From: Lepidurus packardi
Lineage: Eukaryota; Arthropoda; Branchiopoda; Notostraca; Triopsidae
NCBI GenBank assembly: GCA_023053545.1
Contig: JAKZAN010000002.1
Span: 3,022,375-3,086,374 of the forward strand
Direction of reading: 5' to 3'
DNA length: 64,000 nucleotides
The notes beneath the pieces were generated by a model. It worked only from the letters and a program-made list of their open reading frames with translations. It made no database searches and had not been told where the DNA came from. Positions 25,439 to 38,224 of the stretch are shown in pieces; the first letter of the stretch is position 1; every line of letters begins with the position of its first letter. The position numbers and the translations under genes are program-made.

Positions 25439-26590
25439 TAACTATACTACCTGAGGTGCCAAAGGAGTTTACAAAAAAGTAAAGAGTAAAGTTATTTCAA
25501 AGAAAAAGTAAATTATCTTGTAGAGTACGGCACAGAAATATTAACCTGTGGTTATTGCCACGTAAAAAGTCAACTGTGTCGAATTCGCTTTTCTTTCGGT
25601 GAATTTTGCTGGCACATAATTCAACTAAACAAGCATGGTTGGCTCGACGCTAATGTCGACTCAAGTACATGGAGGTGGGGCTTAAAAGTCCAGTCTCGGA
25701 CTAACGAAAGAATGTTTTTCCTCTTTAGCAGAAATTGATTTCCTTTGGCTTCAAAATATGCTATAGCATATTAAGCATATAGCATATAGCATAAGCATAT
25801 AGCATATAGCTAATAAGCTATAGCTTCATCCATTTAATTTGTAAGGGTTTACCAACGCAATTGCTGTATGAACTGTAAACCAGTTTGCAGCCTATATCTC
25901 AATGTATAAACCAGCATTTCGTTCTAAAGTGTTAACGAGATTAGCTTACGAAGTTTAAACACTCTTGTCCAGATTTACTAAGTGCATGACGTACTTCGTA
26001 TACCCGGAAAAGCAAAACTAATTGACCTTGTCATATGTTCACTTTTACCATTTATGCTAACAAGCACCTTTTCCTTTTCAATACACATTCCTATCTAGAC
26101 GACACTTCGTAAGTTTGCAGTGTAGTTACGAAATCAACTTTAGCGTCTGTAGCAAAAAAGTGGAAATTTTACAATAGCACTATATGGGAAATTGTATCAA
26201 GTAAGTATTAATTAATATTGATATCGTAATGGAAACTATCTAGTATATCCGTTTATTTCCGAATCATTTAGATTTAGATTACATAATTAAATTTAACTTC
26301 TACTTCTTACACTTGCCACTTTGGCGTTGAAATCGTTAAATAGTATCAAAACTCAACCTAGGACAGTGTGTCTACCTCCTGCGCTCTTTTCATTGTTGCC
26401 AACTTGTCAGTGTATTTACGTCTACGTCAGCATGTGTTTGAGAATTTTAAGTCGCTAGAAAAGGAAGTACAATTAATTAGATCATAATTACGAAAGTTAG
26501 AATACGTGTATGAAACTTCCTCAAATCATGTAAACTTTTGTTTGTGCAGGAAAACGGATTGCCAACGTTCTTAAGAAACGTTCTCGAATC
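25439..26590. other. Divergent intergenic region between ELAC2 and QSOX
   Basis: AT-rich, with an AGCATAT simple repeat (25757-25825). No coding exon is supportable. It should contain both promoters; ELAC2 may also have an upstream exon here. Confidence 0.5.
25757..25825 (+). repeat. AGCATAT/AGCTATA simple-sequence tract
   Basis: About ten imperfect units of 7 nt (AGCATAT, sometimes AGCATA or AGCTATA) read directly from the sequence, between ELAC2 and QSOX. The tract is close to self-complementary and could form hairpins. Confidence 0.85.
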
Positions 26591-28984
26591 ATGGCCAGTG
26601 TTAAAACGATATTATTTTGCCTTCCAACATTACCAATCTTGTTTTGCTTAATCACTCCACAATCCTCAGCGTTATCATTGTCTTTGGGTCACGTCGAAAT
26701 TAATTTCGCGTCCCTTTATAACGAGTCAGACAAAATCGTCTTGTTAAATTCCACAAATTTCAAATCGACCATCACAAATAAGCAGAATGCTTGGTTCGTC
26801 GAGTTTTATTCTAGCTGGTGCGGCCATTGCATCAATTTCGCTCCTACATGGAAGGATTTAGCCAAAGATGTATATGGTAAATCATTTTTAAATACCGTAA
26901 ATCTTTTAAACCGCCTGAAATGACTTAACTAACTCTTCACATGCTAGTAATTTAATGAACAGTTCAGGTGTGTATAATTAACAAATAAAGAAAAATTGTA
27001 TAAAAAGGAAAAAATCCCCAGTTCCAGAACCTTTAAAAAATCCAAATTATATAATTACCCTTTCATATGTGCCTGGTTAAAAAGAAATCACAAAAAAAAT
27101 CCTAAAAAAATGGATCCAAAAAGCTTCTAAAAATCTTCAAACGCTCTAGACTCTATTTACAGACTAAACAAAAAGTTCCCAAGCCTCGTAAACGTCCAAA
27201 AATAACGTAGTTAATCCTTCATGTATTCATACTTAATCAGAAAATGAAGTGAAAATAGCAAGAAAAAATTGAACGAAATCTCTTGAGTTTAAAATGGTTT
27301 CTACTCTTTACACATAGGTTGGAAGAACGTTATCCAAGTAGCAGCTATAGACTGCGCATTAGAAGAAAACAACTCAATTTGCCGCGATTATGAAGTCATG
27401 GCTTATCCTTCGTTGAAATTCTTCCCTCCTTACGTCAATGACACATTTTTGGGTGTTTTGTGGTCAGGACCTAAGCCTAAGACAAAAGAAGGCTTAATGG
27501 AGGGCATGGTCGATTTCATGGAAGAAAATGTGACGAGCATTCTCCAACCATTAGACGAATTAGATGATTTGGAAGATTTATGGGCGAAGTTTGGAACAGA
27601 TAATTTACTACTCATCTTTGAAGAGCCGGCTAGCGGGTATTGGTCCAGAGAAGCCATTCTGGACTTATCAGCGAGCATCAATGTACCGCCTATACGGCGG
27701 GTGAGTTCCCATCACGAAAAGCTTGTAAAAACCTTCCAGGTGCCCAAATTCCCATCACTTGTCCTTGCCCGGCGCAATGGACGTCATCAAATCTTTCCTC
27801 TCGAGTCCCCCGATCGTTCTAGCCTCGAACACGTGATCCGAGAAGTTCTAAACCAAGAAAATTCCCTGGAGGAGCATAATTTGATCATGAGTGACTCCCC
27901 AAAAGTGTTGAAAGCATCAGAAATCCCACATTCTAATCCCCAGCGTAAGCTTCACGACACTGTTTTTATGTCTGACCTCGAAAAAGCCATTCACTATTCC
28001 CTAACACATGAAGTAGCCATGCATAAGGTTCTTATTGGCGCCAAATTGGAAGCATTGGTAAATTACGTCGCAATTTTGAAGAAATACTTCCCAGCCCGCT
28101 CACCGTTGCAAAGATTCTTTAACCAGCTCTTAAATTGGTTAGAGCAAAATCCTGATGGCGTTACGGGCAAAGAGTACAAGACTTTCGTTGCAGAATTGAT
28201 TGAAAAGCATTTGAAGGATTGGCCAAAGGAGTTGAGCACCTGGCGAGGTTGCAAAGGATCCCAACCTCAGTTTAGAGGCTACCCGTGCGCCCTCTGGAGC
28301 TTATTCCACACGCTAACGGTAGAAGGAGATTTGGCGCCGGATCCCTTGGAGGTTTTGCAGGGAATAAAAGGTTATGTAGCCACGTTTTTCGGTTGTGCCG
28401 AATGTGCGCATCACTTTCTTGCCATGGCCGAGGAAGACTTGAATTCCGTGACTACTTATGAGGAATCCGTGCTCTGGTTATGGCAAGCTCATAATAAAGC
28501 GAATAAAAGACTAGCGGGAGAACCTAGCGAGGATCTCGAGTTCCCGAAAATTGAATTCCCGTCGCCGCAAAGCTGCACGACTTGCCGCACGACGAGCGGG
28601 CAGTTTGATCGACAGGAAGTGGTCCATTTCTTAAGGACCATGTATGGGCCGAATATTGACTGGACAGGCGTGGATAACACAGAGGAGTTCTACAGGACAA
28701 TCTGGAAGAATAAGCGGTACAATAAGAATAAATTTGGACAGTTGGACCCCAAGGCTGTGACAAAAAACTGGGACACCAAGCAACGCTTTTTTTACCCCGA
28801 AGAGCAAGACAGCAAACGGAGCGGGTTTTGGTTCGGCGGAGCGTTTTCCGGTTTAGATATTAGCTTGTGCATTGTGCTATACGTGGTTTCATGTGTAGTA
28901 CTGATTGCAGTATTTTCCAAAATTATTTTCAGGAGAAAGTACCGCAGGAAGACGTACGCATTTGATCTGTTTGGTAAAGTTTAA
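26591..28984 (+). CDS. QSOX1-like: Quiescin sulfhydryl oxidase, 2 exons, 650 aa
   Basis: Exons 26591-26876 and 27318-28984 (1953 nt, phase 1). It makes disulfides in secretory proteins, passing electrons through FAD to oxygen. The N terminus is a signal peptide (about 1-28). The thioredoxin domain has WCGHC (Cys 77 and 80), followed by a second redox-inactive thioredoxin fold and a helical region. The Erv/ALR FAD-binding domain keeps RGYPCALWSLFHTL, the redox pair CAEC (near 455-458), the heme/FAD-contact HHF and WLWQAHNKAN, and a distal CTTC (near 515-518). A hydrophobic segment near 603-625 followed by RRKYRRKT predicts a type I membrane protein of the Golgi or cell surface. The second exon is unusually long (1667 nt) for this window. 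Divergent from ELAC2. Confidence 0.96.
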
Positions 28985-31900
28985 AATCGTGTTTTAATTA
29001 ATTTCTATATCAGTGAAAGTTAAATGTACTGTTGGCAGGGAGTTGTGTAACAATTATGAAAAAAGCAAACAAGTTTTTTTTAAAAGGAAGCGGGGATCAG
29101 CGGATTTGAGGGGGTTTGTACCAAGTATTTCGGTATTTGGATGCGAACGGTTGTTTTATATACACGGGATTGTTGCCGTATTTGCAGTATTTGAAGGTAC
29201 GCCGATGGTTACCGAAGGAAAAGTATGAGGTCCAGGTAGTTCTATTGTTCTTTGAATTAAGAGAATTTTTGTTAGTTTTATTTACGGAGAGAGTTTTCGT
29301 GGGTTAAGTACTTCGTAAAGTTGTTTGGCTTTGTCGAAGTATCGGGAGTGAATGAAATCAAGGCTTAAATTGCCGGAAATGATCCGGTTTTTGCCGAACA
29401 TCCTTGGCGAACGATTGATACTGTTACTGCCCCGCTCCCTTGGTAACCAAGAGGTGCCCCGCCTCCATAATACTTGTTGTACAGTGAGATTTGATTTGAA
29501 CCACATTCCATTAAAGTTATTTTCTTGAAAAAAACATGCTTTTATTTTGCGTTAAAATTAAGAAACTAGTTTACATATGATTCGGGGGTAGTAATTTGAA
29601 AGCTAAGTGTATGACAAATGCTTGTGAAGATAATATAACATCAATTGGCAGATGTCATTGTGTCTATCAAGTTAAATCAACCCAAAAAAACCTTAAAAGC
29701 GGAGGCAGAAACGTAAGATTTATCTTTTGCAAAAGTACTTTCAAACTGCGCAAAATCGTATACATTTTGTTGTAAGCGCATGCCGCCATGTACGCAACGT
29801 AATTTTAACTTGAAAAGTGTATCAATAGGTGGCGCTAACTGCGTGTTTACGAGTGGACTTGAGTCATAAGCATAACTGTCATCCTGTCAAGCAGAAGTTG
29901 AAGATTAGACAAGAAGAACAACAATAACTTGGTTTGTGCTTTTAGTGTTTTCCTTAGATTGTGAAACTCTGTTTATTTGTTAGCTTGGACACACATTTGC
30001 TCTTCATTGTGGTTTCGACTTGCCGAAGTGTGAGTTATGTGACACAAACCTCCCCGACTGTTATTTTTTTAAGCAAAACAGAGAAGAATTCCTAGTAGCT
30101 TTCTTCCTTTCCCGTCATTACGTTTCTCCTATCCCCTTTCTGCCAGTCGTCCTTCCAAACCGTAAGTTCCGCTTTAATTCCCTTTGGTTTCCTCACCGCA
30201 AAACGCAAAAAAAAACTCTTTTTGTCAGTAATATCTGTCCAGCTTTCACGACACGTGTGGTTTATACGAGAAAGTCGTTCTTAAGCCAGCCAGCCAACCA
30301 AAACTGTGTGAAAAACTCCCTTCGTCGGCTTAATACTCCCGTACGTCTACTTTATCAGTAATTTAAGTTCACTTTCTGTCAGTAAATAACCCAAACGAAG
30401 ACTCTTTTGCCCATAGGGTTCGAAAGCATACAAGTATACTGTCAAGTAAACAAGAGACGTTAATTGGGAATCCAGACTAGGGCGGGGCCGGGCTTTTAAG
30501 GAAGAAAAACAGAAATTTTCACTTTCAATATCCTGAAAACAGTAAACGCATTCATTTTTCTCCCTTCGACGTATTTTAGTAACTGGAAACGGCTTCGTCC
30601 TTATTGCTGTTTCCTGTTGATCAGACACCGTGCCAAAGATAAGTTCATGCAATGTGAATTCTTAGTTTGGGAGAAAATTAGAGCCAGAGCTTTAAACTCG
30701 GCACCAGTCCGCACCCGAGTCTCTAAAACCGCCAAAAAGTTTCACGTTTAATGTTTATTTTTATTGGGTTCCGTAGAGTTAAAGCCGTCTACGCACGTCC
30801 GTGTATGTGATAAACAAGGTCAGTTACAGGTCTAGCTCCAAAGTGTCCTTTTTAGGCTTCTTCATTTCGACTTTCAGGTTTGAAGTTTCTCGTGCGTACT
30901 TTCGTTTCAAAAGAAGCCGAAAAGGATTTTTTAAGGAGCCAAGGGCAAAAAAAACAGGTAAATAGAAAAGAGGTCTTGAAACATGGCAGCAACAAAACAG
31001 CTAAAAAGAGGAGATTTTTAATTATACTAAACATTGTTTGTACTCACATATGATTTTCATACTTTTTTGTTTCTTTGGGAGAATTTTTTCATGCTTTTAC
31101 GTTTCTTACTGAGTTTAATAAAAGAGCCAGAGGAGAGATTCCGTAATAAAAGCAAAGTTTCTCGCCGTTTTGAGAAAATGTTTAAACAAACAAAATATAG
31201 AAATAATACAAAAACAGTAATAAACGAATCTGAAATTATAAGATCAGACGTTTTCGTTCTCCCACAATGTCAATATTTTAGCCTTTCTTCAAGCCAAATT
31301 CCGTGTACTTAAGTAACACACTTTTCGACTAAATTTAATGAGACTAGTGTACTAGTTTGATATAAATCAGTGACAAAAATCAAAGCGAACTATTCCAATA
31401 AGTATTCTGGGTATAGATAACGTACAGTTTTTGCATTGGAAGTTAGAAATGTATTCTTTCCAGTAGACCTACGATGTAAAAAAAAAAAAAATTAATGGGA
31501 GAGTATTGTTTTCTTCGCCACCGTCACAACAATGAAAAGAAAAGGGAATGTAGAATCACTTTTAGTGCAATCACATTATTTTCCAAGTGTCCTCGGAATC
31601 GCGTGACGGATTTTCCCACGATTTGCCGTCAATGGTACGACTTATCGATCTTCATAGTTACAGGGGTGGGGACTCGTAGCTTAACATTACCTTTGACCTG
31701 AAGGGGGTGGTAGGGTAAGCTATAGACTACGACAGTTAATTCTGGGCATGGTGTTCCCAGACCTTGACCACGCCCATATTGCTCCCTTGTGAGCGTATGT
31801 GTGACTACTTGCCATTTGGCATCTGTTGGGGTTAGTTCTATATTTAGACTTTTTTTCCCTTTTTCCGGAGGTCATATTTCTCTTTTTTTCCCCCCTTTTG

Positions 31901-32588
31901 AACATTCGATTTCTTTCAGGGTTTCTTTCCCTCCGAAAATGTTTTACTCTTGTCTTCATGAATTTTTGTAGAAGAAAATGTAAAACGCTTGCAATTGCGT
32001 TTTTCTTCATGCCTAATTCAGTTTTATGCGGTTCTATAATCGTTTACTCGCGTCCCGAATATTAAGTTGAAGGGGAAGGGGCGGAAATGAGATTAGGGAT
32101 TTTTTAGCAATGCAAAGGCAGGTTTTGACATGAACATGCACAGTAAGGAAATTTTTATATTTTTCTCCAACTTGGTTTAGTTTTTTTTCTATAGGTAATT
32201 ATTTTTGTCTAAATTTATTCAGTTTGACATTCTATAGAGAGATTTAGAGAAATTCAGTGAAAGAAGGGCGTTTTTAATGGGTATTAGACCAGAAATGATG
32301 AGCCTGGCCATGCGTAATCTTGATGAACGCCCTTTTGCGTTCGACGTGATCATTTCCGGCTAAAAGATGACACATTTTGGATGATTCTGATGATCTCTTG
32401 GCTTAGTCTGCAGTGCTTCACTTGCATGCACCAATTATGTCATGTTGAGTGACACCATTCCTTGTACCCCTTTTTCTAGGTGAAAAAAATGAGTTAAAAA
32501 CTTCTTCCAAAGTAAAATTTACTCTCATTTATTCATCTTGCACCGGCGCACACCTGGACTACTGATTTTTTTTTGTGGCTAACTCGTC
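28985..32588. other. Intergenic region upstream of RALGPS, no gene recognised
   Basis: 3.6 kb. A reading frame at 29282-29506 (-) shows a passable protein-like composition near its C terminus (GNLSLDFIHSRYFDKAKQLYEVLNP), but I recognise no family and find no convincing exon partner. A G/T-rich degenerate stretch lies at about 29090-29300. 5' non-coding exons of RALGPS may be here. Confidence 0.45.
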
Positions 32589-35500
32589 ATGGCTAAGATG
32601 AAATACTCGGAAATGCCACGTGATTTGTCGGCTGACAGCTTTACTACCTTGTCTTTGGCCTGCGTAAGTCTCGTTTGCATAAATTTCACTTTTTTAATAA
32701 ATCTAGCTTAAACACAATGTTAAAAATGCATAAAAAATAATTAGAAAAAGGATGAATTTAGAGATGTGTTTCCTTTCCTTAGAACAAGACTTTGCTCATT
32801 CAAGTTGTGATGTAAACATTCATAATAAAATCTCAATTAAAAGCAGTTGAATTGGATAACTAAATTAATAAATATAATTAACTTGATCAATAAGAGCACG
32901 CTAATAATATGCAGGCGAGAAGGATGAGAATAACGTGAAACATCTATCCTTAGTCGAATTCGTCATCGCCTTCGTTGTCTCCACCAGAAGGCGAAGTTCA
33001 GGGGAATTTTCAGTGGACTCCAAGTCCGTCTAATTTGCATAAATCAACGCCTGGACAGCCGGGACTCAAAAAGACCCCGTCTTTGTTGAGCAGTGGTAGT
33101 TTTCGGGTCCAATGTTTGGGCCAACGAGCGTCACCTTCGCCGGATGTTTCCCCGTTTCATCAGCCACGCCCCCGGGTTTTGTCTCCGCCTCCCAAGTTAC
33201 CCCACAGTAGCAGCAATAGCAGCGAAGTTGGGGGAGCAGAGCGTAGGCCACAGCATCACGTTGCTTTGCATCAGTAAGTAGGGAGTTTTGAAAGAAGCTA
33301 AACATAGCGTGTCTCCAAAATCGAGGTTTCTCTGTGAACAGAAAAGGAAAGAAATTGTGGCTATTTTTGATAGTTCCCTGCCCAGACCGGCCTCCAAATC
33401 ACACAGTTTACCTGCATCTGCACGGCATTTCGGATTGGCGTGCTGGGAAGGATCAAGTGGGAGCATTGCGAGTGATACAGGGACATCTCCGGCCATGTTT
33501 TTAACCCTTACCCGCATTCCAGCCGAGGATTTGGCGGTGCAGTTAACCTTGTTGGATATTCCCGTGTTCCAGGCCATTAGTCCCGAAGAATTAACCTCGT
33601 GTGGCTGGAATAAACGTAACAAGTTGGAGCTCGCACCAAATGTTGTCGCTTTCACTCGCCGATTCAACCATGTAAGTCTTTTTTCAGCTATTTATTGAGA
33701 GAGAAAGTAATTGTGGTGCTCCAATTTATTGTTTAGTTATATTTACGTTAAGTTTTAGGCTATTAACGCGTAAAAAATATATACATTTACCTTATTAAAA
33801 CTTTTGCCAATTTAAAGTTCTTTGGGGGCCTTTTGGCCCCAAAAATATTATTATTTTGACGTATTTTTGAATTTCCATACTAAAGCATTATTGCTATCAT
33901 TAAGCGTTATGATCGATACTTAAGCATTCATTTTACGTCTGTACCTAAAAAAATCCGATAGTGATATGCTTAGTAACAGTGAGTGGCAGCTCCCGTATAC
34001 CTTAGCTCGGCATAGGCGGTTAACAGGGGGAATTTCGGAAGAACCTTTTGAGAAAACCAGTGCATTTAATGAAACAATTCATTGACAGTAACCTTGAGCT
34101 TGCTAACAAGTAGTGCATAACCAATGCACAATTTTTGTCAATGAGTAATAAACTATGATTAATTAATTAATTTAACTATGAGAAACGTTAGAAACGTATA
34201 CGTATACGTGAGAAACGTATACGTTACCTAAAAATCTGTCCTCTGGTTGTGCACTAGTTGTAATAAAAGAAAACTAGTGTTTTAGTTTGCTTTCGAATCC
34301 GACAAGCCCGTTTTGAGAAATCTTGTTCCGAAAGTTTGGCGACTTGATTGGGGCATTCTGCTGCTACAGCAAACTGTGGTGACAAATTGTACTTTTCAGA
34401 AGCAAAACAAGCATAGGAACTTTGCCGGCAATTAGCTGTCTTTTTCTTTTCTTACTTTCTACGCAAGGCTTTCGCAAAACAATAACAAACATCAGTACCA
34501 TCTGTTACTCTTTCCCATCAATAAGCTAAGGTATACGGAAGCCTTAAAACTTCTAGGGGAGAAATGGGTAAAGGATGTCGATTGTTAGGCACTTTCATGC
34601 AGCTTTTGGGGAGAACAACGACTTTTTATTCAAACTTTTTCGGATGTACTAGTAAGTCCAAAACTAAGAACCCGAAAACCGGAGTTGCTCTACGAATCCG
34701 GGGTAAATGGAACCACCGGAGCCCCGCCTGCCAATGGGAAACAACGGTAGCGTTTTATGTTGGAGGGGATAATCCTTTTTGAGAATTTAGTTTCGGATTC
34801 GATTTAGAACGTTATTAGGGCGAGCTTTAAGGAAGTTTTTAGCGAACAACTACGTAATAAGAGTAGGTTTTGTGTGCGTAATGGTGTTGTGGTGGACCTT
34901 CATGGAATAGCTTTAGAGAGGAGGTTGTGAATTGGTTCTGCGGTGAGTAATCGGAAATGACTAAAATTCGGTTTTGGGTTCACGTAGGTGATCTTTTGGA
35001 CAGTGCAGGAAATTCTGAATGCAGGCAGCGTACGACGCAGGGCGGAAGTAGTGTCTCATTTCATCAAAATTGCCAAAAAGCTTCACGATATCAACAATCT
35101 GCATTCGCAATTCGCCATTTTATCTGCCCTGAAAAGCGCGGCAATCTTTCGGTAAGTTCTCCCTTCCACGTTTTTTCGTTACTCTCTAGCGCTATTAACC
35201 GCCTTTGAAATTGCTTACTTCAAAAGCTTTTAGCACAACGAAGTTTTTAAGACATTTGCTTCACTTTTCAGGCTGAACAAAACGTGGGCAGCAGTTCCGA
35301 AAAAGGACATGCAATTATTCGACAAGCTTTGTGAGCTCTTCTCGGATGATAGCAACTGGGAAAAACTCCGGGAACACATGGATAGTCTACGAATCCCTTG
35401 CGTACCTTACCTAGGTATTAAACAAAAAAATGTTTCAGAAGTTTTAAAAATGGAGAGAAAAGTAAGAAGTTTAAGATGCGATTTCTTCCAATTTCTTTTA

Positions 35501-38224
35501 GGATTGTTCCTGACAGATCTCATCTACATAGACGTCGTTCATCCTCATTCAGGCGGCTTAGAATCCCAACAGCGCCAACTCAAGATGAACAACATCCTCC
35601 GGATCTTGTCTTCGTATCAACAATCTGACTACTCCCAACTTCCTTTCAAGCCCCACCTCCAGCAATACCTCGTGTCCGTACGGTACATCGAAGAACTGCA
35701 AAAATTGGTAGAAGATGACCACTACAAACTGTCGCTCAAGCTGGAACCGCCCGCCAATACGAATACCACTACCCACACGACACATGCCACGCCCCATTCT
35801 TCCTCCTCTTCTTCCAAAGAATCCGTCGTCACCAGCAGCGCAGAGGCCAATGCCATGGCCTCGCTCAATCTCTCTCCTGCGCGTGGCTGTTTACCTTATA
35901 AGAACGGCCAACGTTCCGATGAACGCAGTACCAGTCATTTTGTCCTGGGGCACCGCAAAGCTCGTTCTTTAGGGACAAAGTAAGCGTGTTCTACATTTTG
36001 GCGCCAACTGTTTTCTCGTTTACAAATTTTTTCAGAACACAGTTTTGTAAAAAAAAATTTTAACCTTTTTTTTTAATGAAAATGGAACGTTCTGTTAAGA
36101 CACTGTATGCTAGCATGGGTAGTGTACTATTATTTTAGGAGAAAATACCAAAAAAACGTTGGGTGATTTAGGTTTCGCAGCAGCAGTTTGCCACGTAATC
36201 TGCACCGGAAAAGGGGCGGAGCCACTAACGGGAACCAAGCCTCTTTGTCGTTATGCCTTTGGCCCATGCAGGCAGAGTGAGTTGGACAAGGCAATTCATT
36301 TCTGTCTGTTTTATAATTTTTAAAGCATTTTTTTGTCATGTATTTGACAGCAACTTTTTTGGTTCCATTAATTAGTTTAATTTGTTGGGGTTTATTTTTT
36401 CTCACTTTTTTTCTTTAGAGGGATGTTTTGGTACTTTTTTTTCCTTAGTATCGCTTACTAGGTAAAACCACGTGGTTTATTGCCCTGCCCTTTTCACTTT
36501 GGCTGCTTGGGGGAAGTGTATTTTACGTATTTTGTCCGTTTTTATGTATTTTTTAGTTGCTAACTTGTGTTCGTTGCTTTTATTGGGAAGGTGAATGAGA
36601 ACATGAAGTTGGTGTTTTGGGCAACTTTTCTTAGTTTTTTATTTTATTTGTTAATTGTAGTATTTTCCGGCCGACTTTAAGCAGCATTGAGAGCGGAAAT
36701 CGTGGATCCCTATCAATGGTCCCGAGTGCGCTGAATGGCAGCGAATCTATCGCTAATCAAGGCTTTGATGCGTCGTCGAGGAGTTTATTGGATGGAAGCT
36801 TATTAGATGAGACGTACCGCCCGACTCCGCCCCCTGGAGGACCGCCTCCTTTGTCACTCACCTTGGCTCCTTGTCGCCATTGTGGAAGCGCCGCCTATGC
36901 TAAAGATGTCGCTTCCACGGGAGAAGAAGAGGAGTGTATGCATGTCACTCGCAGAGGGTACATTTATTTTTATTTACAGATTTGATTCTAGACGAATTAT
37001 TAGTTTGGACACAAATATTTTTAGAATTTTCATATCCGTTTATTTATTTATTCTTAGAAATTTGTTCACTTATCCTAATTCTTTCTACACCTAAAAATCA
37101 GTCAACGTTGGACCCGTACCCCTTTACTTTACCTTTCGAACTAATTATTCTTTAAATAAAACTAAGGGATTTTTTTAAATTAGCTCTTATTTGTAATTAT
37201 TTTAGACTTTAGTTTGTCTGGGTTCTGATTTTATGCCTATTAAAAGCAGGATAAGGTTTTTAGATGATGTATTTTTAATTTATAAAGTTTTGTGTATATG
37301 AATTTTTTAGATTTTGTATTATGAACTTGAAGAACCTTTTCTTCCTTTTATATTATAGTGGCTTATATACATGTCTGTTTAAAAAGTTAAATAGGGGATT
37401 AGAGTGTAGCAGATATACACTTTCTTTGTATCAAATTTTTATTGTCCATTTTTTTTTAAAATCATGTCGTTTTTTAATTGCAGGTCGGGAATTTCAGTAG
37501 GTTCGGATGAAGTGCCTTTACCACCGGAGGGTTGTTGTCGTTTGCAAGGAGTTTTGAGGCGGAAAACTGTGTTGAAAGAAGGCCGGAGACCTACGTTCAC
37601 TTCTTGGCAGTGTTTCTGGGTCCAATTATGGGGCACATACCTCATACTCTACCCTCCGAAATCATTACGAGGGTAAGAAAGAACAAGAAAGGATTTTTGA
37701 GGTCCTCTTGTTGCGATTGTTACAGCTTTTGACGGCTTGTTTGTGTGTTACAGGGCAGAAAGATCGGATTTTAGACGAGAACCTACCAAAATGGTTCGTA
37801 TAGTTGGCTGGGCACTGAGTATGGGCGATTCTTGCCGAAAATCAGATAGTTTCCAACTCACAGATCCTATTAAAGGTAACAAAACAATCTAATTACGCTT
37901 CTTGTAACTTTACTTAGCTCTGTTTATTCGTATTATCCTTTCGTTTCATTGAGTTACTCTATTTTGCCTTTTTAATATCATTAATTAATTTTTCATTTGC
38001 TTTAATGCTTCTAATTCTAGTTATTGTGTATTAGTGATATAAAGGAATTCAAAGCAAATAAGTTGTATTAATTTCGTGAATTTTTCGGTTTTAATGTAGG
38101 AAATATATATAAGTTCCGGAGTACAAGCGCGGCCAGTGCTCAAGACTGGTACTCGTACTTGTGCCAAGCTGTCCATGGAGAGACCGAACGTCCTTTGCCT
38201 GCCAACTTGATGTCGTTTGAGTGA
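32589..38224 (+). CDS. RALGPS1/2-like: Ral guanine nucleotide exchange factor with PH domain, 10 exons, 745 aa
   Basis: Exons: 32589-32663, 32954-33273, 33347-33671, 34988-35151, 35272-35414, 35502-35979, 36661-36957, 37484-37672, 37754-37875, 38100-38224 (2238 nt, phases agree). The RasGEF/CDC25 domain (about 185-430) contains [43 protein letters not shown] and [18 protein letters not shown], all as in RALGPS. There is no REM domain, as in that family. A linker carries RHRK-like basic Ser motifs and a proline-rich SH3 ligand ([11 protein letters not shown]). The PH domain (about 615-735) ends the protein and targets it to membranes. The product activates RalA/RalB. An extra Ser/Pro-rich N-terminal segment of about 160 aa precedes the GEF. 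The first 25 residues and the exon 3 acceptor (AAAAG/G at 33346) are the least certain parts. Confidence 0.9.

Noticed and set aside
25757-25825. CRISPR-like or satellite array
   Set aside because: Units of 7 nt without spacers in an animal genome: a plain microsatellite.
30020-30361. 113-aa plus-strand frame beginning MPKCELCDTNLPDC
   Set aside because: The two CxxC-like pairs are suggestive, but the rest is low-information, has poly-T and poly-A runs, and shows no domain.
32290-32395. Possible C/D box snoRNA (ATGATGA near 32296, CTGA near 32388)
   Set aside because: The boxes have typical spacing, but I find no terminal stem and no recognisable rRNA guide; both boxes are short and common in AT-rich DNA.
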